The notes beneath the pieces are model-generated. The model was not told the DNA's origin and ran no database searches. It saw only the letters and a list, made by a program, of their open reading frames with translations. A stretch of DNA of 64,000 nucleotides from Ottowia flava. GTDB lineage: Bacteria > Pseudomonadota > Gammaproteobacteria > Burkholderiales > Burkholderiaceae_C. The number at the start of each line of letters is the position of its first letter. Position 1 is the first letter of the stretch. This document shows positions 46,737-56,491 of this stretch, in pieces. Location of the stretch: assembly GCF_008017535.1 (NCBI RefSeq), contig NZ_VRUA01000004.1, forward strand, positions 1 through 64,000, given 5' to 3'. Position numbers and translations under genes: made by a program.

Positions 46737-48917
46737 TTGCAAATCAAGGACTTAGCCGCCACAGTGCAAGTCGATCCTGATAGCGCAACCGGGCAGCCCC
46801 CCGTTCACTGGCTGGCGGTCGCGGTGCCGACCCCTGCGCACAGCAGTCTGGCCGAGCCGCTGACTTACCGCGCAGACCAGGCGCTGGCACCCGGCACGCT
46901 GGTGCGCGTGCCCTTGGGCGCGCGCGAAGTGCTGGGCGTGGTGTGGGCCAACGACCTCCCTGCGCCCGCCGCGGAACTGGCGGTGCAGGTGCGCCCCATC
47001 GCTGGCGCGCTGGACGGCCTGCCGCCGCTGGACGACCACTGGCGCGCGCTGATCGGCTTTACCGCGCGCTATTACCAGCGGGCACTCGGCGAAGTCGCGC
47101 TGGCCGCGCTGCCGCCGCAGCTGCGCACACTGACCAGCGTGCAGTTGGCGCGGCGCCTGAAGCGCCAGAGCGCGGCGGCCACGGTGCAACCGGGCACGCC
47201 AACCCTGGAGGCGTTGTCGGGCGAGCAAGCGGCGGCGCTGCAGGCCATCGAGGCGGAACGCGGGCCGTTTTTGCTGTTCGGCGCGACCGGCAGCGGCAAG
47301 ACCGAGGTCTACATGCGCGCCGCCGCCGATGCCCTGGCGCGCGACCCGGCGGCGCAGGTGCTGGTGCTGGTGCCCGAGATCAACCTGACGCCGCAGCTGG
47401 AGGCGCGCTTTGCCGCGCGTTTTGGCGCGGAAGCGGTCGTGTCGCTGCACAGCGGGTTGACGCCGGCGCAGCGCCTGGGCCATTGGCTGGCGGCGCACCT
47501 CGGCCACGCGCGCATCGTACTGGGCACGCGCGTGGCGGTGCTGGCGTCGGTGCCGTGGCTGGCGCTGATCGTGGTCGACGAAGAACACGACCCGAGCTAC
47601 AAGCAGCAGGAAGGCGCGCGCTATTCGGCGCGCGATCTGGCCGTCTACCGCGGCCACCTGTCGGGCGCCAAGGTGGTGCTGGGCTCGGCCACGCCGTCGC
47701 TGGAAAGCTGGCACGCCAGTACCCCGGCGCCAGACGGGCCGGGGCGCTACCAGCGCCTGGCGATGCCGCGGCGCATCGGCACCGCCGCGACCGACGACCC
47801 CAACGCCGGGCTGCCGCGCGTGCGCCGCGTCGACATGACGCGCCAGCCCAAGGGCACGCTGCTGGCACCGCCCCTGCTGGCCGCCTTGACCGAGCGCGTA
47901 GGCCGCGGCGAACAGGTGCTGCTGCTGCTGAACCGCCGCGGCTGGGCGCCCGTGCTGGCCTGCGGCGACTGCGGCTGGAAGAGCGAATGCCCGCACTGCA
48001 GCGCCTACCGCGTATTCCACAAGATCGACCGCACGCTGCGCTGCCACCACTGCGGCTTCACCCAGCGCGTGCCGCGCGCCTGCCCGAGCTGCGGTAACCC
48101 CGATATCGGCACCCTGGGGCGCGGCACCGAACAACTGGAAGAACGCCTGGTCGAGCTGCTGGCCGAGGTGCGCCGCCCGGATGGCAGCCCGGTGCAGGTG
48201 CTGCGCATCGACGCCGATTCGGCCCGCGGCGCCGGTCGGCTGGAAGCGCAGTTGGCGCAGGTCCACGGCGGCGACGTTGACGTGCTGGTGGGCACACAGA
48301 TGGTGGCCAAGGGCCACGACTTCCGGCGCGTTTCGCTGGTAGCCGCCATCAACCCGGACGGCGCGCTGTACGCCAGCGACTTCCGCGCGCCCGAGCGCCT
48401 GTTTGCGCTGCTGATGCAGGCCGCCGGCCGCGCCGGGCGAGATGCCGCCAGCGGCATGGACAGCGAAATGTGGGTCCAGACCCAGCACCCGAAACACGCC
48501 TTGTTTGCCGCGCTGAAGACGCACGACTACCCCGGTTTCGCCGCGGGCCAGTTAAAGGAGCGCGCCGAGGCCGGTCTGCCACCCTTCTGCCATCTGGCCC
48601 TGCTGCGCGCAGAAGCACGCACGCAGGAAGCTGCGCAGGGGTTTCTGAACGCCGTGGCCGAAACCGCCGCCGAAGCGCTGGCCCAAGGCGAATTGGCCGA
48701 GGCCTTCAGCAACCTGACCTGGTACCCGGCCGTGCCGCTGACGGTGCAGCGCGTGGCCAACATCGAACGCGCGCAGATGCTGATCGAAAGCCCGTCGCGC
48801 ATGGCCTTGCAGCGCGTGCTGGCCGCTTGCCAGCCGCTGCTGCACGCGTTGCGCGCCTCGGCCGAACACAAGGCCGTGGTGCGCTGGGCGATGGATGTGG
48901 ATCCGCTGGCCGTCTGA
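46737..48917 (+). CDS. priA: Primosomal protein N' (replication restart helicase)
   Basis: A 726-residue helicase when read from TTG 46737; a shorter start is possible and the true one is not clear. PriA rebuilds stalled replication forks by loading the replicative helicase. Seen in order: the DNA-binding N-terminal region, Walker A FGATGSGKTEVYM, the DEEH box VVDEEHDPSYKQ, VLGSATPSLESW, the zinc-binding cysteines CGDCGWKSECPHC, CHHCGF and CPSCGNPD, and the late motifs VGTQMVAKGHDF and GRAGR. The length is normal for the family. It lies 299 bp after hemE. Confidence 0.92.
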   Translation: MQIKDLAATVQVDPDSATGQPPVHWLAVAVPTPAHSSLAEPLTYRADQALAPGTLVRVPLGAREVLGVVWANDLPAPAAELAVQVRPIAGALDGLPPLDDHWRALIGFTARYYQRALGEVALAALPPQLRTLTSVQLARRLKRQSAAATVQPGTPTLEALSGEQAAALQAIEAERGPFLLFGATGSGKTEVYMRAAADALARDPAAQVLVLVPEINLTPQLEARFAARFGAEAVVSLHSGLTPAQRLGHWLAAHLGHARIVLGTRVAVLASVPWLALIVVDEEHDPSYKQQEGARYSARDLAVYRGHLSGAKVVLGSATPSLESWHASTPAPDGPGRYQRLAMPRRIGTAATDDPNAGLPRVRRVDMTRQPKGTLLAPPLLAALTERVGRGEQVLLLLNRRGWAPVLACGDCGWKSECPHCSAYRVFHKIDRTLRCHHCGFTQRVPRACPSCGNPDIGTLGRGTEQLEERLVELLAEVRRPDGSPVQVLRIDADSARGAGRLEAQLAQVHGGDVDVLVGTQMVAKGHDFRRVSLVAAINPDGALYASDFRAPERLFALLMQAAGRAGRDAASGMDSEMWVQTQHPKHALFAALKTHDYPGFAAGQLKERAEAGLPPFCHLALLRAEARTQEAAQGFLNAVAETAAEALAQGELAEAFSNLTWYPAVPLTVQRVANIERAQMLIESPSRMALQRVLAACQPLLHALRASAEHKAVVRWAMDVDPLAV

Positions 48918-49080
48918 CCTGGGCCCACGGGCAGTTCGCGGCCTTGTCCGACATGCCCACCATGCCGCCCGGCCTAGACTGCTGCGTGGAAGGTCGGCGG
49001 CGTACCCTGCGGTGCGCCCTGATGCCCGTACAAGCGCCGCGCTGGGACGCGGCCCACCCGATTGGAGAAAGGAAATCCCC

Positions 49081-49449
49081 ATGAACAAGCTGTTTGCTGT
49101 GATCGCCCTTGGCAGCGCCCTGAGCCTGCCCGCCCTGGCCCAGATGACTCCGGCCGAGACCAACATGGACAAAAGCGCTGCGCGCATGGAAACGCGCAAT
49201 GCCCGTGGTGCCCAGTTGACCAGTGTGACGGCTGATCAGGCACGTCAGAATGAGTTGCAGCGCTGCGCCAACCTGCCCGCTTTCTACAAAGTCGACTGCG
49301 AGAATCGCGTCAACGGCAAGGGCGAAGCTTCTGGCAGCGTGATCGGCGGCGGCATGATCCGCGAAACCGTGACCACCATGCCCAAAACCGAGCTGGATGC
49401 CGAAATGCAGAAGATCCAGCCGATGACGCTGCCAGCCCAACGCAACTAA
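49081..49449 (+). CDS. Small exported protein of unknown function
   Basis: A 122-residue protein starting MNKLFAVIALGSALSLPALA, a clear signal peptide cut near residue 20. The mature part is hydrophilic, with two cysteines (LQRCANLPAFYKVDCENRV), likely one disulfide, and a GSVIGGGMIRETVT turn. The ribosome site GAGAAAGGAA precedes ATG 49081. I do not recognise the family with confidence; similar short periplasmic proteins with an RCANLP...KxDCENRV motif occur in related bacteria. A terminator follows after about 45 bp. Confidence 0.7.
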   Translation: MNKLFAVIALGSALSLPALAQMTPAETNMDKSAARMETRNARGAQLTSVTADQARQNELQRCANLPAFYKVDCENRVNGKGEASGSVIGGGMIRETVTTMPKTELDAEMQKIQPMTLPAQRN

Positions 49450-49483
49450 CGCCCTCGCTGAGAGGACGCGCTGTGGGCCTCTC

Positions 49484-49521
49484 CAAAAAAATGGTCTTGC
49501 CAACGCGGCAAGGCCGTTTTT
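49484..49521. terminator. Bidirectional terminator after the exported-protein gene
   Basis: A 9-bp stem (49493-49501 with 49507-49515, one G-T pair, 5-nt loop) is preceded by seven A and followed by GTTTTT. It serves the gene ending at 49449 and, on the other strand, the AEC transporter gene ending at 49551. Confidence 0.85.
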
Positions 49522-49550
49522 CTATTGGGCTGAGCGTGCTGAACGAGCGT

Positions 49551-50531
49551 TCAGCGCAGCAAGGCGACGAAGCCCGAGAAAGTAAAGAACGCCAACGCGG
49601 TGGACCACAGGATCACGCGCGCCACGCGCCCGTTGTCTGCGCCAAAGCGTTCGGCCAGGAGTGACACGTTGCTGGCCGCCGGCAATGCCGCCGCCAACAC
49701 CAGCGGCACCAACGCGGATGGCGACAGCCATCCCTGGCGCAGTGCCAACCAACCCAGGCCCCAGACCAGCGCTGGGTGCAGCAGCAGCTTGATGGCCGCC
49801 AGCACAGGCTCGTCGCCCAGCCGCGGGCCTTCGCCCAACACGCGCGCCTTCATTTGAGAACGCGCCAGCACCGCGCCGATGGTGAACAGCGCCACGGGCG
49901 AGGCCGCGTCCGCCAGCAGCGCCACCGTCTTGCCCAGCGGTGCCCACAGGGTGAGCCCAAGTGCGCCCGCCGCGGCGCCGATCAGGATTGACCATGGCAT
50001 TGGGTTGCGCAACACGCCTTGGAGCGCACGCAGCACAGCCTTGGCCGGGCCATGCTCGCCCGCCGCTCCCCACTGCGACAGACCGATGCACAGCGACGTG
50101 GTGACGACCAGATCCACCAACAGCGTCGCCATGACCGGGCCGGCACCACCATCGCCCAGTAGCGCCAGGATCAGCGGCACGCCCATGAAGCCCGAATTGG
50201 GGAACGCCGCCACCAGCGCGCCCATGGCCGCATCGGGCCAGCCCGCGCCGCGCGATCGCGCCCAAGCGGCCGCCAAGGCGATCACCGCTGCACCGCACAC
50301 CAGCCAGAGCAAGGCCACGGCTGGGTTGAACAACTGCGCCGCCGGCGTCGTGCTGCCGAAGCGGTAGAGCATGCACGGCAGCGCAAAGTACAGCACGAAC
50401 ATGTTCAGCCCGGGCACGGCTTCCAGCGGCAGCAGGCGCGAGCGCGCTGCCACGTAGCCACAGAGCACGAGCGCAAAGAACGGGAAGGTGACGGCAAGGA
50501 TGGCGAGCAAATCGGGGCCGCGCTGAAGCAA
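49551..50531 (-). CDS. AEC-family auxin-efflux-type permease
   Basis: A 326-residue membrane protein with about ten helices (AILAVTFPFFALVLCGYVAA, VALLWLVCGAAVIALAAAWA, ending ILWSTALAFFTFSGFVALL). The AFPNSGFMGVPL motif at about residue 105 and the later AALPAASNVSLLAERFG stretch are those of the AEC (membrane transport protein) family, which carries small organic acids and similar compounds. The start is TTG 50531, so the N-terminus is uncertain. The substrate is unknown. It lies downstream of the CHI-like gene on the same strand, 69 bp apart. Confidence 0.85.
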   Translation of the reverse strand: MLQRGPDLLAILAVTFPFFALVLCGYVAARSRLLPLEAVPGLNMFVLYFALPCMLYRFGSTTPAAQLFNPAVALLWLVCGAAVIALAAAWARSRGAGWPDAAMGALVAAFPNSGFMGVPLILALLGDGGAGPVMATLLVDLVVTTSLCIGLSQWGAAGEHGPAKAVLRALQGVLRNPMPWSILIGAAAGALGLTLWAPLGKTVALLADAASPVALFTIGAVLARSQMKARVLGEGPRLGDEPVLAAIKLLLHPALVWGLGWLALRQGWLSPSALVPLVLAAALPAASNVSLLAERFGADNGRVARVILWSTALAFFTFSGFVALLR

Positions 50532-50600
50532 GGTGTCCGCGGCGGGTGCGGCATCCCGTGGGCGCCGCGTGCCGTCTGGCCGATCATGCCACGCCGCGCA

Positions 50601-51227
50601 TCAGCCGGTTTCTGGCCGGCGCGCCTCGATGCCCAGCAAGGCGTCCTTGAGATTGCTGTCCACGGGCTTGGGACCCAACCAGATGCGGGCCACGGCGCCG
50701 AAGTAGGTCGGGTCGGTCACCACTTCGCCTTTTTGGACGCCGTCGACGTAGAAGATCGTGCCCTTGCCGGGGACGAAGTCGATCACAACCTCGGACCCTG
50801 GCGAGACGCTGGGTTCGGCCTGGAAGATGCGGGTCAGCCGGTCCATGTGCGGAATCAGCTTGAGGCGTTCGCCCGGCGCGGCGTTGTCCTGCATGCCCTG
50901 CACCATGGCCACGCCGAGCGAATCGCCCGTCAGCGTCCGCAATGGGACGATCAGCAAGCGCTTGGGGCCGGGGGCGGCCAGCAGTTGCTCCAGGCTCGAG
51001 ACCTTGGTGCCCACGTACAGCCCAATGTCGTACACCTTGATGATGGCGCGGTAGCGTGTGCCCTTGCCGTTCAACCGCAGGTTCTGTCCTGCGAGCTGGA
51101 GCGAAGGAGGGAGCCCACCCCGCGCAGAAGCTTCGCGCGCCGGTGCTGCGGCTTGTTGCGCACAGACGGGCCCACCCAACACCGTGGCCGCGGCCACCAG
51201 CCATCCGAAAACGCCTACCGATCTCAT
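50601..51227 (-). CDS. Exported chalcone-isomerase-like protein
   Basis: A 208-residue protein with a signal peptide (GVFGWLVAAATVLGGPVCAQ). The mature part has the bacterial CHI-like pattern LRLNGKGTRYRAIIKVYDIG, LYVGTKVSSLEQLLAAPGPK, and a late FYVDGVQKGEV and TYFGAVARIWLG. The fold resembles plant chalcone isomerase, but bacterial secreted members lack flavonoid substrates; their role is unknown. It stands between the AEC transporter gene and the divergent helicase gene rep. Confidence 0.8.
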   Translation of the reverse strand: MRSVGVFGWLVAAATVLGGPVCAQQAAAPAREASARGGLPPSLQLAGQNLRLNGKGTRYRAIIKVYDIGLYVGTKVSSLEQLLAAPGPKRLLIVPLRTLTGDSLGVAMVQGMQDNAAPGERLKLIPHMDRLTRIFQAEPSVSPGSEVVIDFVPGKGTIFYVDGVQKGEVVTDPTYFGAVARIWLGPKPVDSNLKDALLGIEARRPETG

Positions 51228-51434
51228 GTTTGTCCGCTCCTTTGTCCCTTGAGGAAACGTGCTGCCTACCGCAGCGCGCCCGCCAGCGAATTGCTACCAA
51301 CCGCAGCGCCCAATTTTTAGGCCAATCGCCCCAGGCCTCCCGCTGTCCTGCACACTTTTTTCTACGATTGGTGAACAAGTTGGCGCCTGTGTCGCACGAC
51401 CGACGGCCGGACGCCGCACGCTAAGATTCGGCTT

Positions 51435-53516
51435 TTGCCCCAGCCAGCTGTTTTGTCCGATCACGGTCTCAATCTCGCGCAACAGGATGCCGTCAACCAT
51501 CTGCGGGGGCCGTGTCTGGTTCTGGCGGGCGCCGGCTCCGGCAAGACACGGGTGATCACCCACAAGATCGCCCGCCTGATCGAATGCGGCGTCGCCCCAA
51601 AACGCATCGCTGCGATCACCTTCACCAACAAGGCCGCCGCTGAAATGCGCGAGCGCGCGCGCGGCCTCGTCGGCAAGGCGGCGAGCCAGGTGCTGATCTG
51701 CACCTTCCACGCACTGGGGGTGCGCCTGATGCGAGAAGACGGTGCGGCCATGGGCCTCAAGCCGCAGTTCAGCATCCTCGACAGCGACGATGTGCTGTCC
51801 CTGCTCAAGGACTGCGGTGCCACCACCGATGCCGCCACCGCGCGCCAATGGCAATGGACGATCAGCCGGTGGAAGAACGCGGGCTGGACGTCCGCCGAAG
51901 CGCGCGCGCAAGCCCAGTCGGAAGGCGAGCGCCAGACGGCCGAGTTGATGGCCCGTTACGAAGAGCGCCTGGCCGCCTACCAGAGCGTGGACTTCGACGA
52001 TCTGATCGGCCTGCCCTTGCGTATGCTACGAAAAGATGAGCTGCTTGCGCAGAAATGGCAAGCGCGACTGGCGCATACGCTGGTAGACGAATACCAGGAC
52101 ACCAACGCCACGCAGTACGAATTGATGAAGCTACTGGTGGGCAGCGCGGGCAACTTCACCGCGGTGGGAGACGATGACCAGAGCATCTACGGCTGGCGCG
52201 GCGCCACGCTGGACAACCTCAAGCGGCTGCCGCAGGACTACCCGGCGCTGAAGGTGATCAAGCTGGAGCAGAACTACCGCTCCACCAGCGCCATCCTGCG
52301 CGCGGCCAACAACGTGATCGGCCCGAACCCGAAACTGTTCCCGAAGACGTTGTATTCCGAATTGGGGGAAGGCGAGCCCGTGCGCGTGGTCGACAGCGAC
52401 CACGAGCAGCACGAGGCGGACCGCGCCGTGATGCGCATCCAATCGCTGCGTCAAACCTCACCCCACAAGGAATGGCGCGACTTTGCCATCCTCTACCGCG
52501 CCAACCACCAGGCGCGCGTGCTGGAACAGGCCTTGCGCCGCGCCCAGATCCCCTACAAGGTCACCGGGGGCCAGAGCTTTTTTGACCGCGCCGAGATCAA
52601 GGACCTGTGCGCCTGGCTGCGGCTGTGGATCAACGAAGACGACGACCCCGCCTTTCTGCGCGCCATCACCACGCCCAAGCGCGGCATCGGCCACCAGACG
52701 CTGGCGCAGCTGGGCGACTTTGCCAGCCGTTCGCACCTGTCGCTGTTTAGCGCGCTGTTCGCCCAGTCGCTGGCGGGCACACTGCCTGCGCGTGCCGTCG
52801 GCAGTCTGCAGGAATTCGGGCGGGAGGTGAACGATTTGCGCTACCGCGCCGGACAGACCCTGGGGCACGAAGCCGCGCGCACGTTCCTCAGCGACTGGCT
52901 CAAGGCGCTGGGTTACGAGCAGTACCTGTACGACAGCGAGGACAGTGAAACCGTGGCGGCCTCGCGCTGGTCGAACGTGCTGGAGTTCTGCGACTGGATG
53001 GCCGGGCGCTGCGGCGGGCAGATCGACGACACGGCGGGCACCACCACGTCGCGCGAGCTCAGCTCCTTGCTGGAAGTGGCGCAGACCGTGTCATTGATCT
53101 CCACCCTGGGGGAGCGTGAGCAGGACCCGAACATGGTCACCTTGTCCACACTGCACGCCGCCAAGGGCCTGGAGTGGCCGCACGTGATTCTCGCCGGCGT
53201 CGTCGAGGGCATGCTGCCCTTCCGCCCTGACGAAGACGCCAGCGCCGCCACGCTGGCCGCACGGATCGAAGAGGAGCGGCGCCTGATGTACGTCGGCATC
53301 ACCCGTGCCCGCAACACGCTCGCCGTGAGCTGGACGCGCCGCCGCAAGAAGGCGCGCGAGCTGGTGCCCGCCCTGCCGAGTCGCTTCATCGCCGAAATGG
53401 CGCTGGACCAGGCCACGGTGCGCGAAGATCCGCGCGAAAAGCTCAAGGCCTTGCGTGCCGAATTCGCCCAGCGCGCCCAACAACAAGCCGCCGCATCGGC
53501 GGCGCCGCCCAACTGA
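51435..53516 (+). CDS. rep: Rep-type superfamily 1 DNA helicase
   Basis: A 693-residue 3'-5' helicase from TTG 51435. All SF1 motifs are visible: Q motif LNLAQQDAVNHL, Walker A LAGAGSGKTRVIT, Ia TFTNKAAAEM, II LVDEYQDTN, III GDDDQSIYGWRGA, IV LEQNYRST, V TLSTLHAAKGLEWPHV and VI YVGITRAR. The length (about 670 for E. coli Rep) and the sequence after motif II fit Rep rather than UvrD. Rep removes protein blocks ahead of forks. Codons at 52022-52058 resemble part of a family A repeat. The stop overlaps the next gene's ATG by one base. Confidence 0.9.
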   Translation: MPQPAVLSDHGLNLAQQDAVNHLRGPCLVLAGAGSGKTRVITHKIARLIECGVAPKRIAAITFTNKAAAEMRERARGLVGKAASQVLICTFHALGVRLMREDGAAMGLKPQFSILDSDDVLSLLKDCGATTDAATARQWQWTISRWKNAGWTSAEARAQAQSEGERQTAELMARYEERLAAYQSVDFDDLIGLPLRMLRKDELLAQKWQARLAHTLVDEYQDTNATQYELMKLLVGSAGNFTAVGDDDQSIYGWRGATLDNLKRLPQDYPALKVIKLEQNYRSTSAILRAANNVIGPNPKLFPKTLYSELGEGEPVRVVDSDHEQHEADRAVMRIQSLRQTSPHKEWRDFAILYRANHQARVLEQALRRAQIPYKVTGGQSFFDRAEIKDLCAWLRLWINEDDDPAFLRAITTPKRGIGHQTLAQLGDFASRSHLSLFSALFAQSLAGTLPARAVGSLQEFGREVNDLRYRAGQTLGHEAARTFLSDWLKALGYEQYLYDSEDSETVAASRWSNVLEFCDWMAGRCGGQIDDTAGTTTSRELSSLLEVAQTVSLISTLGEREQDPNMVTLSTLHAAKGLEWPHVILAGVVEGMLPFRPDEDASAATLAARIEEERRLMYVGITRARNTLAVSWTRRRKKARELVPALPSRFIAEMALDQATVREDPREKLKALRAEFAQRAQQQAAASAAPPN
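52022..52058 (+). repeat. Possible partial family A repeat, copy 15 (inside rep)
   Basis: The sequence reads TATGCTACGAAAAGATGAGC and then TGCTTGCGCAGAAATGG, a good match to the left half of the family only. It encodes MLRKDELLAQKW just before motif II. It could be chance similarity in a conserved helix, as the right half of the repeat is missing. Confidence 0.45.
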
Positions 53517-53986
53517 TGCCATTGTCTATTCGCACCTTTGTCGCACGTGCCGCCTTGCTCGCCGCAGTCGCCGCGCTCACCGCCTGTGCCGGCGCGCCGA
53601 CCTCTGTGGCCAACGACGTCAATCAGTCCGACTGCGCCGACGTGCGCACGCTGCGCGCGGGCCAGTTGTACGGCACCTGGGAGCTGGAGCTCACCGCCTT
53701 GAACCAGCGCGGCCAACTCACGCTGCGCCAGCACCCCGAGTTCAGCGAAAGCCTTCGCGGGGAATTCCGCTACGGTGACCAGCGCTCCATTGCTTCCGGC
53801 GACGTGGAAGCAGGCGAGTTCAATCTGGACGAATCGCTCGATGGCAAAAGTCTGCACGCGTTCTGGAGCGGGAAGCTGACCCCAAGTGCCTGTGGTGCAG
53901 AGATTCGGGGCACCTGGCAGACTTTGGCCCAACCGGGCAAGCCCGCGCAGGAAAGCCCGTTTGTGTTGCGCCGTGGCGGGCATTGA
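53516..53986 (+). CDS. Small lipoprotein of unknown function
   Basis: A 156-residue protein with a lipoprotein signal (LLAAVAALTACAG, lipobox LTAC at residues about 21-24). The mature part contains a beta-rich domain (YGTWELELTALNQRGQLTLR, SGDVEAGEFNLDESLDGKSL, CGAEIRGTWQTLAQ) with two further cysteines. I do not recognise the family with confidence. The start overlaps the rep stop by one base, so it is translated from the rep mRNA. A terminator lies about 127 bp downstream but serves the opposite strand as well. Confidence 0.7.
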   Translation: MPLSIRTFVARAALLAAVAALTACAGAPTSVANDVNQSDCADVRTLRAGQLYGTWELELTALNQRGQLTLRQHPEFSESLRGEFRYGDQRSIASGDVEAGEFNLDESLDGKSLHAFWSGKLTPSACGAEIRGTWQTLAQPGKPAQESPFVLRRGGH

Positions 53987-54112
53987 GCGGCACCGCAGGC
54001 AAGCCTGATTTGCCCCGACGCCGTCCGCAGCGATCCCAGCGCACGCCGCAGTCATACACACCCTCGCCTCACGGGATTTTGCCGCCCACTCCACACTGCT
54101 GAGCCGCCCAAC

Positions 54113-54141
54113 AAAAAAGCCCACCAGATGGTGGGCTTTTT
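54113..54141. terminator. Bidirectional terminator between the lipoprotein and tRNA genes
   Basis: A perfect 11-bp stem (54115-54125 with 54130-54140, 4-nt loop) with A and T flanks. It ends transcription of the initiator tRNA (and any upstream ribosomal mRNA) on the minus strand, 10 bp after the tRNA, and of rep/lipoprotein on the plus strand. Confidence 0.9.
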
Positions 54142-54150
54142 CTTGCAACT

Positions 54151-54227
<77 letters not shown>

Positions 54228-54249
54228 GTAAGCTAATAAGTATAACAGA

Positions 54250-54636
54250 TTATTCGGCTTTGGGTGCATCCGTCGCTTCAGCGCGGTCCACCAATTCGAC
54301 GAAAGCCATCGGCGCGTTATCGCCGACGCGGTAGCCCATCTTCAGGATGCGCGTGTAGCCGCCCGGACGTGCCTTGAAGCGCGGACCCAGATCGGTGAAC
54401 AGCTTGGCCACGCTGGCGTCATCGCGCAGGCGGGCAAACGCCAGACGGCGATTGGCCACGCTGTCGACCTTGCTCAGCGTGATCATGGGCTCGATCACTT
54501 TACGCAGTTCCTTGGCCTTGGGGACCGTGGTCTTGATCGCTTCGTGGGCGATCAGCGAGTTCATCATGTTGCGCAGCATCGCCAGACGGTGCGAGCTGGT
54601 GCGGTTGAGTTTGCGAAGGCCGAGACCGTGACGCAT
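54250..54636 (-). CDS. rplQ: 50S ribosomal protein L17
   Basis: A 128-residue protein (start [20 protein letters not shown], core [20 protein letters not shown]) of the large subunit near the exit of the peptide tunnel. It is the last protein gene of the alpha operon, after rpoA. The gap to rpoA is 125 bp, longer than usual here, and holds a family A repeat; the initiator tRNA follows 22 bp downstream. The length and sequence are typical of proteobacterial L17. Confidence 0.97.
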   Translation of the reverse strand: MRHGLGLRKLNRTSSHRLAMLRNMMNSLIAHEAIKTTVPKAKELRKVIEPMITLSKVDSVANRRLAFARLRDDASVAKLFTDLGPRFKARPGGYTRILKMGYRVGDNAPMAFVELVDRAEATDAPKAE

Positions 54637-54701
54637 GGTGCTTTTTCCTTTATTTGCTTGTTAAGAGGACCGCCGTATCAGGTACGGCCCTTGCACTTGA
54701 A

Positions 54702-54758
54702 AACTACAGTTTTGATAGCTGCCCGCGCAGATTGCACTAGGGCGGAAATCCCAAAACG
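54702..54758 (+). repeat. Family A repeat, copy 16 (between rpoA and rplQ)
   Basis: The sequence reads TACAGTTTTGATAGCTGCCC, then GCGCAGATTGCACTAGGGCG and GAAATCC. It is inserted within the ribosomal operon, in the leader of rplQ (relative to transcription it is in reverse orientation). Confidence 0.85.
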
Positions 54759-54761
54759 CTA

Positions 54762-55757
54762 TTAACGCTTGTCCAGGCCGGTGGGCGGCCAGTTCTCGAG
54801 CTTCATGCCCAAGGTCAGACCGCGGGAAGCCAGAACTTCCTTGATCTCGTTGAGCGACTTGCGACCCAGGTTGGGGGTCTTCAGCAGCTCGTTCTCGGTG
54901 CGCTGGATCAGGTCACCGATGTAGTAGATGTTTTCGGCCTTCAGGCAGTTGGCCGAACGCACGGTCAGCTCCAGCTCGTCGACCGGACGCAGCAGGATCG
55001 GGTCGAAGCTCGAAGCACCGCTGCGCGGCGAACTCTGCTCGAACGCGGCGGCCAGTTCGCTGCCTTCCAGCTGCGCGAAGACAGCCAGCTGCTCGACCAG
55101 GATCTTGGCCGAGGCACGCACCGCGTCTTCTGCGGTGACGGCGCCGTTGGTTTCGATCTCCATGACCAGCTTGTCCAGGTCGGTGCGCTGCTCGACGCGG
55201 GCGTTTTCGACAGCGTAGCTCACGCGCTTGACGGGCGAGAACGATGCGTCCAGCACGATGCGGCCGATCGACTTGGTCGGCTCGTCGGCGTAGCGGCGCA
55301 ACGTACCCGGCACGTAGCCACGGCCTTTTTCCACCTTGATCTGCATGTCCAGCTTGCCGCCTTGCGACAGGTTGGCGATGACGTGCTCGGGGTTGATGAT
55401 CTCGACGTCGTGCGGCGTCTGGATGTCGGCGGCGGTAACCACCCCTTCGCCATCCTTGCGCAGGCTCAGCGTGACTTCATCGCGGTTGTGGAGCTTGAAC
55501 ACCACGCCCTTGAGGTTCAGCAGGATGCTGACGACGTCTTCCTGAACACCGTCGATGCTGGAGTACTCGTGCAGCACGCCGGCGATCGTGACTTCGGTGG
55601 GGGCATAACCCAGCATCGAGGACAGCAGCACACGGCGCAGGGCGTTGCCCAGGGTGTGGCCGTAGCCGCGTTCGAACGGCTCGAGCGTGACCTTGGCTTT
55701 GTTGTCGCTCAGGGGCTCGACGTTGATGGCTTTGGGTTTCAGCAGTTGGGTTTGCAT
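54762..55757 (-). CDS. rpoA: RNA polymerase alpha subunit
   Basis: A 331-residue protein. The N-terminal domain (residues 1-235) has the dimerisation and assembly segments [20 protein letters not shown] and [15 protein letters not shown]. After a linker ([17 protein letters not shown]) the C-terminal domain carries the two DNA-binding HhH parts [16 protein letters not shown] and [20 protein letters not shown] used for UP elements and activator contacts. It belongs to the rpsM-rpsK-rpsD-rpoA-rplQ unit. Confidence 0.98.
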   Translation of the reverse strand: MQTQLLKPKAINVEPLSDNKAKVTLEPFERGYGHTLGNALRRVLLSSMLGYAPTEVTIAGVLHEYSSIDGVQEDVVSILLNLKGVVFKLHNRDEVTLSLRKDGEGVVTAADIQTPHDVEIINPEHVIANLSQGGKLDMQIKVEKGRGYVPGTLRRYADEPTKSIGRIVLDASFSPVKRVSYAVENARVEQRTDLDKLVMEIETNGAVTAEDAVRASAKILVEQLAVFAQLEGSELAAAFEQSSPRSGASSFDPILLRPVDELELTVRSANCLKAENIYYIGDLIQRTENELLKTPNLGRKSLNEIKEVLASRGLTLGMKLENWPPTGLDKR

Positions 55758-55867
55758 TCTCTAGACTTCCTCTCAATACCCCCGGCTCGTTACACCGGTA
55801 AGGCTGGCGAAGCACCAAACCCGCCAGGACGGCGGGTCGGAACAAAGTGGGCGCTGAAGCGCAAAGA

Positions 55868-56491
55868 TCAGCGCGAATACAGTTCGACGATCAGCGATTC
55901 GTTGATGTCGGCGCCGAACTCATCGCGGTCCGGCACTTTCTTGAACGTACCTTCGACCTTATCGGCGTTCACTTCGACCCAGGCCGGGAAGCCCACCTGG
56001 CCAGCCAGTTGCAGCGCTTCGACCACGCGGTTCTGCTTCTTGGACTGCTCGCGCACAGCGACCACGTCGCCGGTCTTGACCATGTACGACGGAATGTTCA
56101 CGGGCTTACCGTTGACCGTGACGGCCTTGTGCGACACCAGCTGGCGCGCCTCGGCCCGGGTAGAGCCAAAGCCCATGCGGTAGACGACGTTGTCCAGGCG
56201 CGATTCGAGCAGCGACAGCAGGTTGGCACCGGTATTGCCGCGGCGGCGATCGGCCTCTTCGAAGTAGCGGCGGAACTGCTTTTCCAGCACGCCGTACATG
56301 CGCTTGACCTTCTGCTTTTCACGCAGTTGCAGACCGTAGTCGGAGGTGCGCTGACCCGAAGTGCGGCCATGCTGACCGGGCTTGGTGTCGAATTTGGCCT
56401 TATCGCTGATCGAGCGGCGGGCGCTCTTCAGGAACAGGTCGGTGCCTTCACGGCGGGAAAGTTTGGCTTTGGGGCCGAGGTAACGTGCCAC
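55868..56491 (-). CDS. rpsD: 30S ribosomal protein S4
   Basis: A 207-residue protein starting [20 protein letters not shown], with the C-terminal S4 RNA-binding domain ([20 protein letters not shown], then [20 protein letters not shown]). It binds 16S rRNA early in 30S assembly and in E. coli represses this operon by binding its mRNA; such control is likely but a target site was not identified here. It lies between rpsK and rpoA with gaps of about 110 bp on each side. Only one cysteine-poor form without a zinc site is seen. Confidence 0.97.
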   Translation of the reverse strand: MARYLGPKAKLSRREGTDLFLKSARRSISDKAKFDTKPGQHGRTSGQRTSDYGLQLREKQKVKRMYGVLEKQFRRYFEEADRRRGNTGANLLSLLESRLDNVVYRMGFGSTRAEARQLVSHKAVTVNGKPVNIPSYMVKTGDVVAVREQSKKQNRVVEALQLAGQVGFPAWVEVNADKVEGTFKKVPDRDEFGADINESLIVELYSR

